Shown: piece after piece, positions 62,630 to 64,000 of the stretch
Layout of the letters: every line of letters starts with the position of its first letter
Numbering within the stretch: the first letter of the stretch is position 1
From: Coriobacteriia bacterium
Lineage (GTDB): Bacteria > Actinomycetota > Coriobacteriia > Coriobacteriales > Eggerthellaceae
NCBI GenBank assembly: GCA_030530215.1
Contig: JAUMVJ010000002.1
Location: 62,001 to 126,000, forward strand
Length of the DNA stretch: 64,000 nucleotides
Reading direction: 5' to 3'
The notes under the pieces: generated by a model
The model's input: only the letters and a program-made list of their open reading frames with translations
Database searches by the model: none
What the model was told of the DNA's origin: nothing
Translations under genes and position numbers: made by a program

Positions 62630-63583
62630 ATGATTTCTCAGCGTAAAATCGGCATTATCGGTCTTGGGCACGTGGGTGCCCATGTGGCAAACAGCCTTCT
62701 TCTGCAGGGCATTGCGGACGAGTTGTACCTGTGCGCGCTCAACGACCAGAAAGTGATCTCTGAGGCTCAGGACCTGCACGATTCTTTGAGTTTTTGCCCT
62801 TACAACACTCAGATCATCAACGTGGGCGATCGCTACGAGGATCTTGCCCAGTGCAACATCATCATCAATGCCGCCGGCAACGTTGCCGCGGTTGCCGAAA
62901 GCCGCGATGGCGAGCTTACCGCCTCTACCGATTCGGCCCGCACCTTCGTTGACCGCATTTTGGACGCTGGCTTCGATGGCATCATCATCAATGTTTCCAA
63001 TCCTAACGACGTTGTTTGCACGGCCATCTGGCACCTTACTGGCTACGACCCCAAAAAGATCATCGGCACCGGCTGCGGCCTTGATACCGCTCGCCTGCGC
63101 TCCGAGATTTCCAAGGTCACTGGCGTCAGCCCTAAGTCGATCGGCGCCTACATGATCGGCGAGCATGGCTTCACCCAGGTCGCCGCGTGGGGTATCGCCG
63201 CCATTGCCGGTAAGCCCATCCATGATCTTGCCAAAGAAGACCCTGAGCGCTACGACTTCGATACCGCCGAGGTGGAGGATCGCGCTCGCAAGGGCGGCTA
63301 CGTCACCTATGCCGGCAAGGGCTGCACCGAGTACGCTATTGCCAACTGCACCGCCCGCCTGTGCGCCGCCATCCTTCACAACGAGCATGCGGTTATCTCT
63401 GTTTCCACGCTTATGTGCGGTCAATATGGCGAGGAGGGTGTCTACGCCTCTTTGCCCTGCGTTATCGGCGCCGATGGCGTCGAGCAAGTTTTGGCCCCCA
63501 AGCTCACTCTTGCTGAAGAGCACGGCTTCCATCGCAGCTGTGATCACATCCGCGACAACATCTCCAAGCTTCCCTGGTGGTAG
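62630..63583 (+). CDS. L-2-hydroxyacid dehydrogenase, lactate/hydroxyisocaproate type
   Basis: The 317-aa protein has the NAD-binding GLGHVGAHVANSLL motif, NVSNPNDVVCTAI, TGCGLDTARLRSEIS, and the catalytic His in MIGEHGFTQ. The loop holding the substrate-selecting residues (AAGNVAAVAESRDGEL) is more like L-2-hydroxyisocaproate dehydrogenases than classic lactate dehydrogenases, so branched or bulky 2-oxoacids are likely substrates. ATG 62630 has CGAAAGGG and TAAAGG upstream, which rules out the longer frame from 62606. Confidence 0.85.
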   Translation: MISQRKIGIIGLGHVGAHVANSLLLQGIADELYLCALNDQKVISEAQDLHDSLSFCPYNTQIINVGDRYEDLAQCNIIINAAGNVAAVAESRDGELTASTDSARTFVDRILDAGFDGIIINVSNPNDVVCTAIWHLTGYDPKKIIGTGCGLDTARLRSEISKVTGVSPKSIGAYMIGEHGFTQVAAWGIAAIAGKPIHDLAKEDPERYDFDTAEVEDRARKGGYVTYAGKGCTEYAIANCTARLCAAILHNEHAVISVSTLMCGQYGEEGVYASLPCVIGADGVEQVLAPKLTLAEEHGFHRSCDHIRDNISKLPWW

Positions 63584-63616
63584 TAAGCGAAGGCGCTAGA
63601 AGAAGTAGGACGACCA

Positions 63617-64000
63617 ATGGCTGATTTCCGCGAAAAACATCCCGTTCCTTGTCCGGAGGATTCAGGCGCTGGCACCTTTGTGGGCGCGGCGCAAAACGAA
63701 TTCGCTGATATGTCCGAGATAATCGCCGCTGTCGAAATGGGAATCTGGCATATCGAGCTCGTGGAAGGGGAGGCCCCGAAGCTTCTGTCGAACGCCACCA
63801 TGCTCAAGCTTTTGGGCTTGGCCGATAAGGCGGATAGCGTGTCGCCTGCGGGAGCCTATGAATTTTGGTACTCCCGTATTAAGCCCGAAGCGGTTGAGTC
63901 GGTTGCGGCAAGCGTCGCAAAGATGTGCACCGGCGAGCGCGACGAGAACACCTATCTTTGGATCCATCCCGAATTGGGTGAGCGCTACGTTCGCTGCGGC
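63617..64000 (+). CDS. PAS-domain sensor protein, truncated by window end
   Basis: A frame opens at ATG 63617 (TAGGACGACC upstream) and stays open to the last base, giving 128 residues. MADFREKHPVPCPEDSG is followed by a PAS-like region: AAVEMGIWHIELVEGEAPKLLSNATMLKLLGL and AYEFWYSRIKPEAVESV, with TYLWIHPELGERYVRCG at the edge. Coriobacterial sensor proteins with this start usually continue to a GGDEF or histidine kinase output, which lies beyond the window. Function as a sensor is likely; the output is unknown. Confidence 0.75.
   Translation, partial: MADFREKHPVPCPEDSGAGTFVGAAQNEFADMSEIIAAVEMGIWHIELVEGEAPKLLSNATMLKLLGLADKADSVSPAGAYEFWYSRIKPEAVESVAASVAKMCTGERDENTYLWIHPELGERYVRCG

Overview
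The window looks like chromosomal DNA from a strict or facultative anaerobic actinobacterium of the class Coriobacteriia, most likely the Eggerthellaceae. This is inferred from moderately high GC, a ferredoxin-type aldo/keto reductase, a large multi-PAS hybrid kinase, sortase-built pili with SpaA/D2 pilins, and many small Ala/Ser-rich envelope proteins. No sequence search was possible, so the taxonomy is inference. I found no rRNA, tRNA, CRISPR array, insertion sequence or phage gene. Coding density is high and most genes are on the + strand.

Layout. 1-8.4 kb: the 3' part of truA with a long disordered tail, ychF, then a tight operon of a 4Fe-4S aldo/keto reductase, a LarB-LarC fusion (nickel-pincer cofactor) and a membrane Ser/Thr kinase, followed by a convergent small membrane gene. 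8.4-18.2 kb: a C39-like secreted peptidase, then a pilus operon (1518-aa tip adhesin, D2-type backbone pilin, class C sortase, minor pilin). The adhesin has a G9 tract 21 bases before its start codon. 18.2-25.5 kb: tcdA and pdxK on the minus strand, serS, and a cluster of envelope proteins (Arg/Ser-rich membrane protein, a 140-aa orphan, YtxH-like, PRC-barrel, VTT-domain). 25.7-33 kb: trpS, a hybrid histidine kinase, a YagU-family gene broken by one TAA codon, and an MFS transporter fused to CBS domains.

33-43.9 kb: a highly charged membrane protein, a one-chain L-serine dehydratase, the ATP-grasp / alpha-E / transglutaminase trio, acpS, aroD, an acyltransferase, an EamA transporter and a DUF554 protein. 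44-53.6 kb: a TagD-like cytidylyltransferase, a GGDEF cyclase, a hemolysin III protein, an 85-aa orphan, a 1031-aa double LicD protein and a DEAD-box helicase. 53.6-64 kb: a nitroreductase, a bile-acid/sodium symporter family protein, a five-gene ABC importer whose first ATPase carries a His-rich N-terminus (so possibly nickel), a second GGDEF cyclase, an L-2-hydroxyacid dehydrogenase and the start of a PAS sensor gene.

How the parts may work together. Surface display is a main theme: pilus, sortase, LicD and TagD-type envelope decoration. Second-messenger and phosphorelay signalling is a second: two diguanylate cyclases with I-sites, a hybrid kinase, a Ser/Thr kinase and a PAS protein. Nickel is a possible third, linking the LarB-LarC fusion to the His-rich ABC importer. 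The points most worth checking are the poly-G tract before the tip adhesin, the LarB-LarC fusion lacking the C-terminal LarC domain, the His-rich importer with a palindrome upstream, and the single nonsense codon in the YagU-family gene.
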